NCBI GenBank assembly: GCA_910585395.1 | Contig: CAJUCK010000043.1 | Span: forward strand, 17,682 to 23,369 | Length of the DNA: 5,688 bases | Reading direction: 5' to 3' | Source: an uncultured Lachnospiraceae bacterium | Lineage (GTDB): Bacteria; Bacillota; Clostridia; Lachnospirales; Lachnospiraceae | In this document: piece by piece, positions 5,566-5,688 of the stretch | Position numbering within the stretch: the stretch's first letter is position 1 | Layout of the letters: each line of letters opens with the position of its first letter | Position numbers and translations under genes: made by a program | Notes under the pieces: model-generated | Told to the model about the DNA's origin: nothing | The model's database searches: none | Seen by the model: only the letters and a program-made list of their open reading frames with translations

Positions 5566-5688
5566 ATGGAAAAACGAAAGTTGGTAACTCCAGACGATCT
5601 TGCAACTGCGCTGAAGGATATTGGTATCCAAAAAGGGCAGGTGATTATGGTACATACATCACTGAGCAGTCTGGGTTATGTGTGTGGC
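5566..5688 (+). CDS. AAC(3)-family aminoglycoside/antibiotic N-acetyltransferase, N-terminal part
   Basis: Only the first 41 codons are present; the frame runs to the last base. The family (Antibiotic_NAT, YokD-like and AAC(3) enzymes) uses acetyl-CoA to acetylate the 3-amino group of aminoglycosides or, in many chromosomal members, an unknown amine. The signature is the segment LATALKDIGIQKGQVIMV at residues 12-29 followed by HTSLSSLGYVCG at 30-41, which matches the conserved start of the family (commonly VHSSLSSLGWVCG). The start is firm: TGGAGGA (5551-5557) is 8 nt before the ATG. Real antibiotic resistance should not be assumed, as the catalytic core lies beyond the window and many gut Firmicutes carry such genes without a resistance phenotype. 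It follows a LacI-type repressor with its own candidate promoter and possible operator between them. Confidence 0.82.
   Translation, partial: MEKRKLVTPDDLATALKDIGIQKGQVIMVHTSLSSLGYVCG

Overview
The window looks like a chromosomal segment of a low-to-moderate GC Firmicute, most likely a Clostridia/Lachnospiraceae-type gut anaerobe. This is inferred from the strong AAGGAG-type ribosome binding sites, the AT-leaning codon use, the conserved order of PASTA kinase, rsgA, rpe and thiN (well known in Firmicutes), and the flavodoxin/2x[4Fe-4S] protein typical of anaerobes. No rRNA, tRNA, CRISPR array or complete mobile element is visible. All convincing genes lie on the + strand.

Region 1 (1-3246) is the tail of a housekeeping cluster with short gaps: the extracellular PASTA-repeat part of a membrane Ser/Thr kinase (PrkC/Stk type, N-terminus outside the window), the ribosome-assembly GTPase RsgA, ribulose-phosphate 3-epimerase Rpe, and thiamine pyrophosphokinase ThiN. 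The spacings (8-14, 20 and 35 bp) suggest one transcript that links cell-wall sensing, 30S maturation, the pentose phosphate pathway and TPP supply. TPP is the cofactor of transketolase, which acts next to Rpe.

Region 2 (3269-4033) is an EFR1-like flavodoxin-ferredoxin gene 22 bp after thiN, probably co-transcribed. Its last codons contain a perfect 10-bp inverted repeat plus a competing palindrome.

Region 3 (4034-4449) has no confident gene. It holds a block of about 130 bp with long-range complementarity and unusually open frames on both strands, a clean 8-bp hairpin that may terminate the upstream operon, and a near-perfect Shine-Dalgarno that does not fit the downstream regulator but fits a 21-codon leader ORF overlapping that regulator's likely start.

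Region 4 (4450-5688) is a LacI/GalR-family repressor followed, after a 102-bp gap with a good sigma-A-like promoter and an imperfect inverted repeat, by the first 41 codons of an AAC(3)-family (antibiotic N-acetyltransferase) gene that runs off the end. The repressor may control this neighbour, but only the arrangement supports that.

I found no certain new system. The points most worth a second look are the structured intergenic block, the possible translationally coupled leader peptide before lacI, and the non-PASTA C-terminal domain of the kinase.
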